DNA from: Congeria kusceri
Taxonomy: Eukaryota; Mollusca; Bivalvia; Myida; Dreissenidae
Direction of reading: 5' to 3'
DNA length: 64,000 bases
NCBI GenBank assembly: GCA_027627225.1
Contig: CM051027.1
Coordinates: 42,655,618-42,719,617, forward strand
This document shows, piece after piece, positions 1-12,169 of this stretch. Under the pieces are notes generated by a model, which saw only the letters and a program-made list of their open reading frames with translations, made no database searches and was not told the origin of the DNA. How positions within the stretch are numbered: position 1 is the first letter of the stretch; each line of letters begins with the position of its first letter. The position numbers and the translations under genes are program-made.

Positions 1-500
1 TCATCCCTTGGGCTTTGGTTATGGTAATACCAAATGCAAGTTTTAATGGATACTGTTCTCTTACATGAGTATTGAGTCTAGGACTGTATACTGAAATAGA
101 ATACAATTATTCATACATTTTCACTGAAAAAAACATACATGGCTGAATTCAAGGTGCCCAATATGACATGAGTTTTTAAATTTTATATTTACACAAGTTT
201 ATTACTTGTGTTTATCTGAATATAATCAGACAATAAAAAGTGTTAAATTTTAAAAGTTGATATATGTTTATTACACAGATTAACACACGAGCCAATAAAC
301 GATGAAATAAAAATTACCTGTAAATTGTACTTTGGGCACTGTTGTTGTTATGCCAGCTGCCGGAATCTCAACTACTGGACCTGATCCATGGTCCGGAACT
401 TCTTTTACGCATCCCTGCAGACCATTGGCTAATTTATTTTATTAAATTTCTTAAAAGTATCACTGGGCTTTCAATTTCAAACCACACTGTATGTGAAGCA
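1..500. other. AT-rich sequence without recognised gene
   Basis: No splice-bounded open frame, RNA gene or clear repeat is visible. The only ORFs are short and use non-ATG starts. Confidence 0.5.
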
Positions 501-668
501 GATATGCCAGGCAATGATTTTGCCGTTCCTTGGTCTGCTGATTTAAATTCAAACACCTTTCCTGAAAATTCTAGGATACACGCAGATATTCCAGACAATG
601 ATTTTGCCGTTCCTTGGCCTGTTGATTTACATTCAAACACCTTTCCTGGAAATTCTAAGATACACTTT
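501..668. repeat. Two-copy 84-bp tandem repeat, open on both strands
   Basis: Units 501-584 and 585-668 differ at only about 8 positions. The period is exactly 28 codons. The minus frame reads a 28-residue repeat containing KSTGQGTAKSLSGISA and KSADQGTAKSLPGISA; the plus frame is open too. This could be a fragment of a repetitive coding exon or a non-coding duplication whose length happens to be a multiple of three. No splice sites clearly bound it. Confidence 0.7.
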
Positions 669-700
669 CTGTTGTAGTTGTCTGCTAGATCATTTGTAGA

Positions 701-790
701 GGGGGGGGGGGGGGGTCAAAAGATTTGCCCTTGTCCGTCCGTCCGTCCGTCCGTCCGTCGGATGTTTGTGTCGTGGGTATCACTTGGGAC
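701..790 (+). repeat. Fragment of a 'gggggcatatagatttgccc' family repeat end, with poly-G and (CCGT)n
   Basis: Fifteen G residues (701-715) are followed by 'agatttgcccttgtccgtcc' and a (CCGT)n run to about 759. The same order, a G-run then 'agatttgcccttgtccgtcc', is found on the minus strand at the 5' end of the element at 53020-53740. This looks like an isolated 5' end of that family. Confidence 0.55.
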
Positions 791-1261
791 CCATAAGTTG
801 CCCGTATCGATATGTGATCAAAATGTTCAGTTAACATGTATTTTTAATTTAAGAATGCTAATGAATTGAAGCAAATTTGCAAGTAACTGTTCATGTAGTG
901 GTTTCAGTAATTTGGACTTTATAACATATAACGCTATCTCTTTTTGGACCATTATCTATATCCCGTTTGTACCTGTTAGACCGCTGTGTCAGCTGTTTTG
1001 AAAAATGAAAATTAAACCAGGAACCATGTTTGGCTGTTTTTATATTAAGACAGATAGGTAAGTTATACAAACTGTTAATAATATATATTGTAATCATGAA
1101 GCAACTTATATTTACGCTGTTACTTTTCCTAGTATTGTGAGAGTTTGGTTTTCTAAACCTGATTTGAATGTGTCATACAATTTCGCGAGATGAAATTTGT
1201 TTGGTTTGTTTATTTGGATTTTTCGCCGTTTTTAACAGTATTTTAGTCATACCACGGCGAT

Positions 1262-1504
1262 CAATTAACCTATTCACACTTTTCCTGGGCAAGCTTAGCC
1301 GATCTAAGCGGTTTATCAGTACTTAGTGCACATACTTACGCCAGTAACTGTCAACTGCCCTAATTGAATCCGAGGTAGGGGGAGAATGGCCGTAGAAATA
1401 ATTTCATGACCAATCCCCACACAAGTTATGTGGCCGGGCTGGTATTCGAACTCACGATCCCCGGATTGACAGTCCAGCGCTCTACCAACTGAGCGAGCCG
1501 GGCC
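1262..1504 (-). mobile_element. tRNA-derived SINE
   Basis: The head (1432-1504, minus) is tRNA-like: it has box A (GCTCAGTTGGTAGAGC), an anticodon-loop-like CTGTCAA (GTC, Asp-like) and box B (GAGTTCGAATACC). The tRNA part runs without a break into a non-tRNA body and a 3' segment ending in GCTTAGATCGGCTAAGC and CAGGAAAAGTGTGAATAGG, as in mollusc tRNA-SINEs. The body and imperfect T-arm make a SINE more likely than a working tRNA-Asp gene. Confidence 0.8.
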
Positions 1505-1505
1505 C

Positions 1506-2576
1506 GATAAAAATGAATTTTGTGCAATCAAAATACTACATTGCTATAATTTTGATATTATTATAGGCATAATATCTCGATCATTGTGAGAGCAACTAGG
1601 CAAACAAAGAACATGCCTTATCTAGTCCCACATACAAACCTTGCCCCTTGGTTGGAATGCAAACTTCATTTAGCAACAATCCAATACTGGGCATTCTTTA
1701 CGGTGAGTTAATTTGCTATATAATTTATAATAATTAGTATAAGTCACTATAACTGTAATGTAGAAACAAGTTCCAATGATAGGTGTATATGTTAATAGTA
1801 GTTAACTTAATACATATCCTGGCCTTATCTAAAATTGTGATGTATCTTGATTCGCATGCAAATCATTATATTGTCAGACCTGGTCTCGCCTAAAATATCA
1901 AAATCAATGTTAACATTACTGTAGCATTTTTTCTGTCAACTTTTCTAAGGTATGGTTAAACATTGTCAATTCCCTACACAAACAGCCATTTATGTATGTC
2001 TATATAGGAGTATTTTGCAAACTGATATGGCTGTTGTTGTTTTTTAACTTAAAATTGTAGACCTGATGTTTAGTTAAAGTAACAATTAAGCACTTATAGT
2101 TTTACAAAACAAATGTGTGTATAAATTTCACTTAATGTACATGTAAAGCAGCCGCGTGATTTTTTTAGCTGAAATATATGTTGGTTGTTTTTTCCTTCAG
2201 AAGCAGTGAAAAGAAATTTGTCTAGTACAAGTCGAGGATTGCTACAATTAATGGCGCTAGAAGGATAGAAATGGAGGTTGGAGTATTAAATTAATTACTA
2301 TATTGTTGTCACCTACCGAGATAAATTAAGGGCATAAGTAAAGTGTGTTACTGGTGACATCCATGAAAAAATACAACAGTGCAAGAACACTTGTGCGGGC
2401 TTTCCAGAGATGAGAGGAAGTTCAGCCAATTTGTGATAATCACAGATTGCATTAGTGTTTGTGTCATTCAAGATAATGTTATTAAAATCATATATAATCA
2501 TTGATATATGCGCAATACAGCATTTTGGTTATAATTGTATTTTGAACATGTTTTTAAATTTGTAAGATTCATTTTT
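1506..2576. other. AT-rich spacer
   Basis: I see no supported coding, RNA or repeat feature here. Confidence 0.5.
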
Positions 2577-3733
2577 TATGCCCCCGAAGGAGGGCATATA
2601 GTAGTCGCACCGTCCGTCTGTGGGTGGGTGCGTGCGTGGGTGGGTGTTTGGGTCTGTCCGTCCAGACTTTTTTTCCGCTCTGTAACTTTTTAATGCCTGG
2701 ATGGATTTTAATATAACTTCAGATTATTATTCCACATGACCTGACGATGTGTCGTGTGCAACTCCCATAATGGTCCGTTTAAGTTCAGGTCACAATTCAA
2801 GATCAAAGGTCATGAATTTTTGTTTCCACTCCATAACTTCTAAATGCTCGTCAGTCAAAGGTCAAGGTCGTAATATAAGGTAAAGGTCATGAATTTTTGT
2901 TTCCGCTCTGTAACTTCTTAACGCCAGGAAAGATTTTAATATCACTTCATATTAATATTCCCCATGACCAGACAATGTGTCGCGTACAACTCCCATGATA
3001 GTCGGTCAAAGGTCAAGGTCACAATTCAAGGTAAAAGGTCAATTTTTTTTTTCCACTTCATAACTTTTAAACGTCTCAAGGTATTTAAATGTTACTTCAG
3101 ATTATTATTCTCTATGACCAGATAATGTGTCGCACACAACTCCCATGCTCGTCGGTCAAGGGTCAATGTCACAATTCAAGGTCAAAGGTCAAGGATTTCT
3201 GTTTCTCCACCATAACTTCTAAACGTTTGGAATGATTTTAATATTACTTCAGATTATTATTTCCCATAACCAGGTGATGTGTCGTTTACAACTCCCATGG
3301 TCCTCAGTCAAAGGTCAAGGTCACAATTCAAGGTCAGATGTCAAGGAATTTTCTTTCTGCTCTATAACTTCCAAAAGCCTTGAAGGAATTTAATATTACT
3401 TCAGATTAATTTTTCCCATGACCAGATGATGTGTCACATACCACTTACAGGCTCTGCGGTCAAGGTCTGTGGGTCCAAGGTTACACTAAAAAGTTCAAAT
3501 ATTAGAATGAACTTTTTGTAGGAAGCATCATTTTTGCCAACATGTAAAGAATGTAATAACTTGGTCGGAATGAAGATCATTATGAGGCAGTGTGTCGCAA
3601 CAACAAACAGCTGTGTTGCTGAAATCTCAAGATATTTGTCCAGGGCATAATATTGTACTTTGACATTGTTTTTCCTTCCTCTGACAAGCATATGGTTCGG
3701 GGGCATATGTCACATCCTGTGACAAGCCTTGTT
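2577..3733 (+). mobile_element. Non-autonomous element with ~150-bp tandem core, Helitron/HINE-like ends
   Basis: The 5' end is a hairpin: TATGCCC (2577-2583) pairs with GGGCATA (2592-2598), followed by CCGTCCGT. The core has about four to five degenerate units of ~150 bp marked by 'aactcccat' and 'ggtcaaaggtcaaggtcac'. A subterminal TTCGGGGGCATA is the inverse of the start. The 3' end has a 7-bp stem, 3708-3724 (TGTCACA-tcc-TGTGACA), and CTTGTT at 3728-3733. No protein is encoded. Core tandem repeats with short inverted ends and a 3' hairpin match the plan of HINE or 'pearl'-type elements; this assignment is inferred. Confidence 0.7.
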
Positions 3734-4615
3734 CTGTAAAAAAAAATGTTAAAATGTACATTCATGATTCAATACATAAATTTAAATGTTTGCCTAACCA
3801 GCCCAAGAGATTCTACTGTGCCAACAAAATTTATTTTACATTTTGGTGTTCAACTGGGCTTTTTTTCTCATAATAGCAGGAATTTGAGTTATGTTTATAA
3901 GAATACTTAAAAATAATGTTCACTGGCTGTTAATATTTACAAGGCAATGCTTTGTAGATAACGTACTATGCACACTTTCATGTTGATTTTTACATTATAT
4001 TAGATACATTGACACATAGTTATTAGTTTTAAGTAATTTTCCATTACTTAAGTTTTGTATTAAACTCTATTTTTATTTTAATATGCACCCTTTTTAATCA
4101 CAATTGAGGACATGGATGTAATAATTTACAAGTATATTATGCAAGGTACATTAGACATACATGTAGATCTCGATATGGTAATTAGAACATCTGTCTCACA
4201 TAATGCATTTTGTGATTATTAAAATATTCTGTTTTGTCAAGTTTACGCATTAGGATAAATAGCTTGTTTGAAAACATTATGTTAAGTGTTTTACTATCAA
4301 TATATTAATAACAAGCACCAACTCAAAGCTGTGATGATATGGTCCACATTATACACCAAATAATATGTCATATGTTAAGTGTTGGTTGTTGTAAAGCTTT
4401 ATCTGACAGACATGTGATTGTCAAGAAAAATACATTGTTAGCAGGACAACAGACTGGAAAGTTACTTGTGGCCATTAACAGCCTATATTTATATTGTCCT
4501 GTCTTTGAAGTTTTACAACCATAGAATGTTACACACAGCTTCGCAACAACTACCTCTGTATAAGTGACAAATTATGAAGAGAATCATGTTTGGACTTTTT
4601 CAGTAAAGCTTTTAT
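3734..4615. other. AT-rich spacer
   Basis: No supported feature. The small ORFs at 3434-3765 and 4339-4524 lack splice context and protein-like composition. Confidence 0.5.
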
Positions 4616-4624
4616 TCAGGTTTT

Positions 4625-5475
4625 CCCTTCAGGACCAATCTGTGTTGCAACCAATATGGGACCCATGCAAATCCCAGGTGGTACTTTCTGCGGTGGGGCC
4701 CATGTGGGTCTCCCATTAAGGTCCCATTCGTGTGTGCCCATAATGGTCCCATGTTGAGACCACATAGGTCCCATGGTAGACCCATATTGTAACACATTTG
4801 GGACCCAAGTAAATCCCGGTTGCTCTTTCCGGGGTGGGGCCCATGTGGGTCTCCCATCAAGGTCCCATCTGTATTTGCCCTTAATGATCCCATGTTGAGA
4901 CCACATGGGTCCCATGGTAGACCCATATTGTAACACATTTTGGACCCACATAAATCCCGGTTGCACTTTCTGGGGTGGGGCCCATGTGGGTATCCTATCA
5001 AGGTCCCATCTGTGTTTGCCTATTATGGTCCCATGTTGAGACCACATGGGTCCCATGGTAGACCCATATTGTAACACATTTGGGACCCAAGTAAATCCCG
5101 GTTGCACTTTCCGGGGTGGGGCCCATGCGGGTCGCCCATCAAGGTCCCATCTGTGTTTGCCCATAATGGTCCCATGTTGAGACCACATGGGTCCCATGGT
5201 AGACCCATATTGTAACACATTTGGGACCCACGTAAATCCCGGTTGCACTTTCTGGGGTGGGGCCCATGTGGGTATCCTATCAAGGTCCCATCTGTGTTTG
5301 CCCATTATAGTCCCATGTTGAGACCACATGGGTCCCATTTAAGACCCATATTGTAACCCATATGGGACCCATGTAAATCCCGGTTGCACTTTCTGGGATG
5401 GGGCCCTTATTGGTAGCCCACATGGGGCCCATATATAAACCCTCAAGGGGCCCATATGGGTCCTCTATGGGCTTG
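4625..5475 (-). repeat. 141-bp tandem array (~6 copies) open in frame on the minus strand
   Basis: The landmark 'gtggggcccatg' recurs at 4693, 4834, 4975, 5116, 5257 and (diverged) 5398, so the period is exactly 141 bp = 47 codons. On the minus strand one frame stays open for 240 residues (4616-5338), reading Trp/Gly/Met/Pro-rich units such as GPMWSQHGTIMGKHRWDL. A second minus frame is also largely open. The unit is built of near-palindromic words (tgggaccca, atgggtcccat). No signal peptide, splice sites or poly(A) context were found, so a satellite is the safer call. A repetitive secreted or structural protein cannot be excluded. Confidence 0.85.
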
Positions 5476-6242
5476 CTTGCTGGGTAACAGTTCGCCACAC
5501 TAGTAACTGCTATTAGTTCAACTGTTGAACACCTTTAATTCGGTGTTTTTTTGTAACAAAATTCATTGGTTGACCCCTCGTGAACGATTGTTATCGTAGT
5601 CAGCTGTTAACTAATTTTTTAGCAATATAATAACCCGGGTCAAGTCTAGTCAAAATACTTTATTTCAATCGGAACAGAACAAAATGTTCATAAACAAAAG
5701 CATATAACAGCTCATCATTTTATTTCATTTTACAAAGTTCAACATGCATAAATGCGCATAGATGAAAGAAATATATCACACGAGTAGTACTGGTATATTA
5801 AACTTCTAATATAGTTTCTAAAAAAATAATTCATATAAGGACTATAATAAAGGTTTGAGTAAAAGTATGTAATAAACTGTTGAAAAGCTCATTTTTATTT
5901 GGTAGTAAACTTAATGAAAATTGAATATAGAACTACTGTACAACATATTGATAATCTGTTTGCAATAACATATTTGCACATGTGCAACATTTGCTGGTCA
6001 AATCACCACTGGACATTTTGAAACTGTTTTAGCAAAAACATAAATTCCTTCTGTTTTTTTTGTAGGAACAGATTATTTGGTGAGAATAATACATGAGTAT
6101 TAAATGTATAAGGGACACGACCGCCACTGCATAGACTTGATATTTTAAAGTTGTATATTTGATAACAAGCATTGTATAGTTATGCTGCATAATACAAGGC
6201 TGCATTTTGATTCAAATATTTGTTGAGAATATGTGTATTTTT
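5476..6242. other. AT-rich spacer
   Basis: No supported feature. Confidence 0.5.
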
Positions 6243-8361
6243 AGCTCACCTGAGCACAAAGTGCTCATGGTGAGCTTTTGTGATCGCCCATTGTCCGTCG
6301 TGCGTGTGTGCGTGCGTTGTCAACTTTTCATTTAAACAACATCTCCTCCTAAACCGCTTGGCAGATTTTCACCAAACTTCACAGGAATGATCCTTAGGTG
6401 GACCTCTTTCAAAGATGTTCAAATCTTTCCGGTCCGCTGCATATGTAGGTCACCAGAGCTAAAAACAGATTTTAAAAGTGAAAACTTTAAAAATCTTCTC
6501 CTATGAAACCGCAAGGCTCAGAGCTTTCATATTTGATCTGTGACATCCTCTAGTGGTCCTCTACAAAGATTGTTTAAATGATGCCCCTGGGGTCAAAACT
6601 GGCCACGCCCCGGGGGTCACATGGTTTATATAGACTTGTATAGCAAAATGACTTTAAAAATTTCCTCTGAAACCGCAAGGCCTAGAGGTTTCATATTTGG
6701 TATGTAACATTGTATAGTGCTCCTCTACAAAGATTGTTCAAATGATGCCCCTGGTGTCAAAACTGGCCACACCCCGGGGGTCACATGGTTTATATAGACT
6801 TAAATAGCAAAATGACTTTACAAATCTTCTCTGAAACCGCAAGAACCAGAGGTTTCATGATTGGTATCTAACATTGTGTAGTGGTTCTCGACAAAGATTG
6901 TTCAAATGATGCCCCTGGGGTCAAAATTGGCCACACCCCGGGGGTTACATGATTTATATAGACTTAAATAGCAAAATGACTTCAAAAATCTTCTCCTCTG
7001 AAACTTCAAGGCCTAGATGTTTCATATTTAGTTGGTAACATTGTATAGTGGTCCTTTACAAAGATTGCTAAAATGATGCCCTTGGGTTCAAAATTGGCCA
7101 CAACCTGGGGGTCACATGGTGTATATAAACTATATTAAGCAAAATGACTTTAAAAATCTTCTCTGAAACTGCAAGGCCTAGAGGTTTCATATTTGGTATG
7201 TAACATTGTATAGTGGTCCTCGACAAAGATTGTTCAAATGATGCCCCTGGGGTCAAAAATTGGCCACACCCAAGGGGTCACATGGTTTATATAGACTTAA
7301 ATAGCAAAATGACTTTAAAAATCTTCTTCTCTGAAAACGCTAGGCCCAGAGGTTTCATATTTGGTATGTAACATTGTATAGTGATCCTGTACAAAGATTG
7401 ATCAAATGATGCCCCTGGTGTCAAAACTGGCCACACCCAAGGGGTCACATGGTTTATATAGACGTAGATAGCAAAATGACTTTAAAAATCTTCTTCTCTG
7501 AAAACGCTAGGCCCAGAGGTTTCATATTTGGTATGTAACATTGTATGGTGGTCCTCTACAAAGATTGTTCAAATGATGCCCCTGGGGTCAAAATTGGGCA
7601 CACCCCGGGGGTCACATGGTTTATATAGACTTAAAACTTAAATAGCAAAATGACTTTAAAAATCTTCTCCTCTGAAGCTGCAAGGCCCAGGGGTTTTGTA
7701 TTTGGTATGTAACATTGTATAGTTGTCCTCTACAAAGATTGTTCAAATGATGTCCCAGGGGAAAAACTGGCCCTGCCCTGGGGGTCACACTATTTATATA
7801 GACTTAAATAGCAAAATGTAAAATTGTATAGTAGTCCTCTACAAAGATTGTTCAAAGTATGCCCCTAGGGGGTAAAAAGTGTCCATGACCCGGGGGTCAC
7901 ATGGTTTATATAGACTTATATGGCAAGTGGGCCTTAAAAATCGTCCTTGTTGAAACTGTAAGGCCCAGAGGTTTTATATTTTTCGTGGAACATTGTGGAG
8001 TGGTCCTCTACAAAGATTGTTCCAATGATGCCCCTAGGGTCACATGGTTTATATACATTTAAATAGCAAAATGACTTTAAAAATCTTCTCTGAAACCGCA
8101 AGGCCCAGTGGTTTCATATTTGGTATGTAACATTGAATAGTGGTCCACTACAAATATTTTTCAAATTATGCCCCTGGGGTAAAAAGTGGCCACGCCCTGT
8201 GGGTCACACGATTTATATAGACTAAACAAACTTCTGAACCTGCAAGGCCCAGATTTTTATACTCAGGTAAGGGGTTTAGTGCCATTTGGCCCTCTTGTTA
8301 TTAGCCATTATGATGCCTTAAACTCAGGTGAGCGACCTAAGGCCATCATGGCCCTCTTGTT
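6243..8361 (+). mobile_element. 'AGCTCACC' hairpin element with ~165-bp tandem core (copy 1)
   Basis: The 5' hairpin is near perfect: AGCTCACC-TGAGCAC (6243-6257), loop AAA, GTGCTCA (6261-6267), one-base bulge, GGTGAGCT (6269-6276). The core is about eleven degenerate units of roughly 163-168 bp, marked by 'ctctgaaaccgcaaggccca', 'ctacaaagattgttcaaatg' and 'cccctggggtcaaaactgg'. Near the 3' end CTCAGGTGAG mirrors the 5' arm; a GGCCAT/ATGGCC hairpin (8341-8353) precedes CTTG (8356-8359). No protein is encoded. The plan fits a Helentron-associated non-autonomous element (inference). Confidence 0.8.
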
Positions 8362-8724
8362 GTTTTTTTTATTTCATTCGCAAGTCATTGGGTACCCAGG
8401 TAGTGAAAATGGACCCAGGTACTCGTCAAAGCTTATCTGACCCGCGGGTATCCGGGTACACTATTAACTTAAATTGATTGTTATTCCTTGACACAATACA
8501 ATTCATGTAACAATAATCGTCGTAGTCGTCGACATTACCATAATTCTCAATATTGTACATAGTGCATTATAAAGTACAAATTAATAAGCTTTATTAGTGA
8601 TGTTGTATTCATCATATATCTTCAAGTGCACACACATTTCCTTTAAATTATAATAATCACCAATTTCCACCAAATATCTTTGTTTTAATCACCAAAGTCA
8701 TTATGAATGCGAATCATTACGAAC
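8362..8724. other. AT-rich spacer
   Basis: No supported feature. Confidence 0.45.
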
Positions 8725-8807
8725 CTGTGGCGAATAGTTATTAAACTGTTGCAAACGGTATTAAACTGCGGCGAATCGTTATTAAACTGGGGCAAATCGT
8801 TACTAAT
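8725..8807 (+). repeat. Four-copy 21-bp minisatellite
   Basis: Four units begin at 8725, 8746, 8766 and 8787, each reading approximately 'ctgcggcgaatcgttattaaa'. They are diverged and short; no function is apparent. Confidence 0.7.
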
Positions 8808-11280
8808 TCTTCACAGGGCATAGAAATAACAAGCCTGGTCAAATATTTTTTGCAAAAACAAGGGAATTGAAATTTCGATATATTCTGTCCAAAACATCTA
8901 AACCGCGACTTATTATTGATTTTGTAACTGATGGTTCAACTCTTTTGCTGGCACTATGTTACCTATTGTTTATTTGTATGTATGTGTCAATTTTGAAGCA
9001 TACCACGAAGACATGTGGACCGTGATGAGGCAGCCAAAGATTCTACCACAAATGTTGCATGTACCACCAGCCTAGGTCAACTAGGTCAACTACATTCCCA
9101 ATAGCTAATATGGATCAATCAGCAAACGCACCAAGGAACAGAATGGTATGGGTCACTAGATTAACCGAAAGCGCATAGAAACTTACCAAAAGCCACCAGG
9201 AATGCACAAACATCAAACATTTTATATTAACAAGTTATTTACGTTTTCAAAATAAATTGCAATCAAAATTATGTGTAAAATAAATAAAACATTTACATAT
9301 TGAATAAATTAACAAATACTTATCACGACATTTCGTGGTGTGTAGCCTTCAACTACTGTCTGTGTAAACGCGACTCAAAAAGCCTTTCAGATCGCAAAAT
9401 GTGATGTTTATGCATTGCAAAACACAGAAAATCTTCAATATTGAACAAAAGTATTTAACATCATCAAAACAGTATGAAAAATATTTATTTGTTTTAAACA
9501 GATAGCGTGTTCAAGTAGTCGGAAAGATACACTAGAACCTTTGAATCACTTTGATCCAATAATAATAACCTTGTTTTCTGTAAAGTATATGTATTTTAAC
9601 ATGTTTATGTTTCAGTTCACGATCAACGTTTTAAATGAATAAATTATGATTTTTTTCCTTATTAATAAGTAGCGCAAGACCTAAGAATCGTCACCATGAT
9701 GGAGGTCATGCAAGATGGCCTCAAGGCTTAACACTCGACTCCTGGGGCTGCAACGACAAGGCTATTGAACATTCAACAACTAAATAACTGACTAAAGCAA
9801 GGGATTGTGGTGGCGGGTGGAAACAAATAAAGTCTATAAAGTCCATCGTTACATAAAACAATGGTATCGGTAGTGATTTACAATTGAACGCGAGCATTCT
9901 AGTCTTGAGCATTGAGAGTGTTTTGCACTGACTTTGAGTTATGAAATTCGCCACATTGAAAAAAAAACTGTCGCCACTTTCACGATTTGGTGACCGTGGT
10001 GATCGACAGCGAAACCCTTAATATGTGACATTTTGTGTTAATCATTCACATAATCTTCTTTTGTGAAATAACGTGGCTGCTTTATCAATTACAATAACAA
10101 TAAAGTATGTCAATTATGTGGCAATGTAATGTGTGTATGTCTTTTTAGTCTCAAGTATTCAGTTGCAAGTGTTTCTCTATATATGTCAGATTTTATTTAC
10201 TGCTTATGCTAACCGTCTGCTAACTGCACAGTAGCGCTTTCCAGGTTATGCCACTAACATTTTAAACTCCTCCCTAGCTATTGTTAACAGATTTGTTTAC
10301 ATTTATTTAATATCACAAACAGATTAAAAGTTTACCACGTGCTCCTTCGTGTAAAATATGTTAATCACGTGATTTCCAAGTACAATGATTGGATTAAACT
10401 GCAGATTAATTTGCATATGATTGACATTTTTGGAAGAAATATTATTCATTGTGGTGTGGTGTTATTTATGAAATAAATGATTAAAAAGATTATTTGGTTG
10501 GAGTGTGTTGTTAAACACTTAAACTGCATCGAATTTCTACATACAGCACGATTTTCTCGTGCAATTATTTGTTTTGACACCCGAGAACACGAGGAAATTA
10601 AATTATCACTGAACAGTTCGATTTTTATTGGCGCTACGCCTGAGCGCGGCGTCTATTGACTAGTTGACATAATATTTCTTTTTAATACACAAATCTAAGG
10701 CGTAATACATGTGTCTGTGCCATTTATACATCAACTACCCTAACTTTGCTGTTAAAGACTTGTATTGAATTTAATTTACTTACAAAAAATACTTTTCTAA
10801 GACTCACTGTTAATATATGACAGGCTAATAGGTGCTGGTGAGATTTATGGCGTTTTTGGTCATGTTTGCCAGATATTGGACAATACGAAGTTTTCTTGAA
10901 TTAATTGAGGATGAACAATGAACAGAGTAAGAGCGTGCACTGTTTAATACCAACTGACCGTCAAAACCTTGGTAATTTTAGAGAGCTAAAAAGAGAAACA
11001 GTACATTTTAATATGGGCAATATATCGCGGTATGTATGGCGATATATCGCGATATGATTCAGTAATATCGTTACACCCCTAGTATTATGTGACAAAGGCA
11101 ATCTTGTTTTGTTTAAAATAGGACATTTTAATAGCATATTTTCGTTTCCGCGCGAGATCTCGGAAACTAACAACTCAAATTCAATAAAACGTTCTGTACA
11201 GCATCCATACGAGGTGGACATGCGCATGTTGTCAGGTCGTTCCGGTCCTATGATTTTTGCAGGGAGGTATTGCCCTTTTT
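8808..11280. other. Spacer without recognised gene
   Basis: No convincing exon was found. ORFs at 9721-9954 (-) and 10477-10659 (+) lack splice context. A palindromic 'cgatatatcgcgatat' patch followed by 'atcgttacacccctag' lies at about 11037-11082 and resembles a transposon-end remnant. The 3' flank of the next element (about 12155-12230) is similar to 11200-11275. Confidence 0.45.
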
Positions 11281-12115
11281 AGCTCACCTGAGCACAACGT
11301 GCTCATGGTGAGCTTTTAGGATCGCCTTTTGTCCGTCGTGCGTCGTCAACATTTTCCTTTCCAATCTCGAGGCCACATTTATTGGCCAATCTTTATGAAA
11401 CTTGGTCAGAACATTTGCCCCAATGATATCTCGGCCGAGTTTAAAACTGGGTCATATGGGGTCAAAAACTGGGTCACTAGGTCAAATTGAAGAAAAAGCT
11501 TGTTAACACTCTAGAAGTCACATTTTTAGCCCAATCTTCATGAAACTTGGTCAGAACATTTGTCCCAATGATATCTCGGCGAGTTCGAATGTGGGTCACG
11601 TGGGGTGAAAAACTAGGTCACTAGGTCAAATTGAATAAAGAGCTTGTTAACACTCTCAAAGTCACATTTTTTGCCCAATTTTCATGAAACTTGGTCAGAA
11701 CATTTGTCCTAATGATATCTCAACAGAGTTCGAATCTGGGTCATGGGAGGTGAAAAACTAGGTCACTAGGTCAAATTGAAGAAAAAGCTTGTTTACACTA
11801 GAAGTCACATTTTTTGCCCAATCTTCATGAAACTTGGTCAGAACATTTGTCCCAATGATATCTCGGCGAGTTCGAACGTGGGTCATGTGGGGTCAAAACT
11901 AGTTCACTAGGTCAAATTGAAGAAAAAGCTTCAATTTCAATATGTACTTTTTGAATGTCTGTTGTCACTTAAGTTTTTCAAACCATGATAATTAAGGCCG
12001 CATTTCCATCAGTCCGTATCAGTATTTCCATATCCGTATAAAAATATAACATAAGGAAAATTGTTCGACTAATGAAACTCAGGTGAACGACCCAGGGCCA
12101 TTTGGCTCTCTTGTT
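11281..12115 (+). mobile_element. 'AGCTCACC' hairpin element with a different ~150-bp core
   Basis: The 5' hairpin (11281-11314) is virtually the one at 6243-6276, and the 3' end again has CTCAGGTGA, a GCCA-tt-TGGC hairpin (12094-12109 including a wobble pair) and CTTGTT (12110-12115). The internal units, however, are unrelated to copy 1: about four ~150-bp repeats marked by 'cttcatgaaacttggtcaga', 'ccaatgatatctcgg' and 'actaggtcaaattgaagaaa'. It looks like a family that kept its ends and changed its core. Confidence 0.8.
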
Positions 12116-12169
12116 ATTATAAATATAACACTTTAATTTTGAAACTTTTGTTTTCGCAGCATCCATATA

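Noticed and set aside
1432..1504. Functional tRNA-Asp(GTC) gene
   Set aside because: The tRNA part runs into a SINE body with a typical SINE 3' segment, and the stems are imperfect.
4616..5338. Confident protein-coding gene for the 240-codon ORF
   Set aside because: No promoter, splice or poly(A) context, and two frames are open together, so it is listed as a repeat only.
8186..8440. 84-residue ORF
   Set aside because: Runs across the 3' end of a repeat element and its flank.
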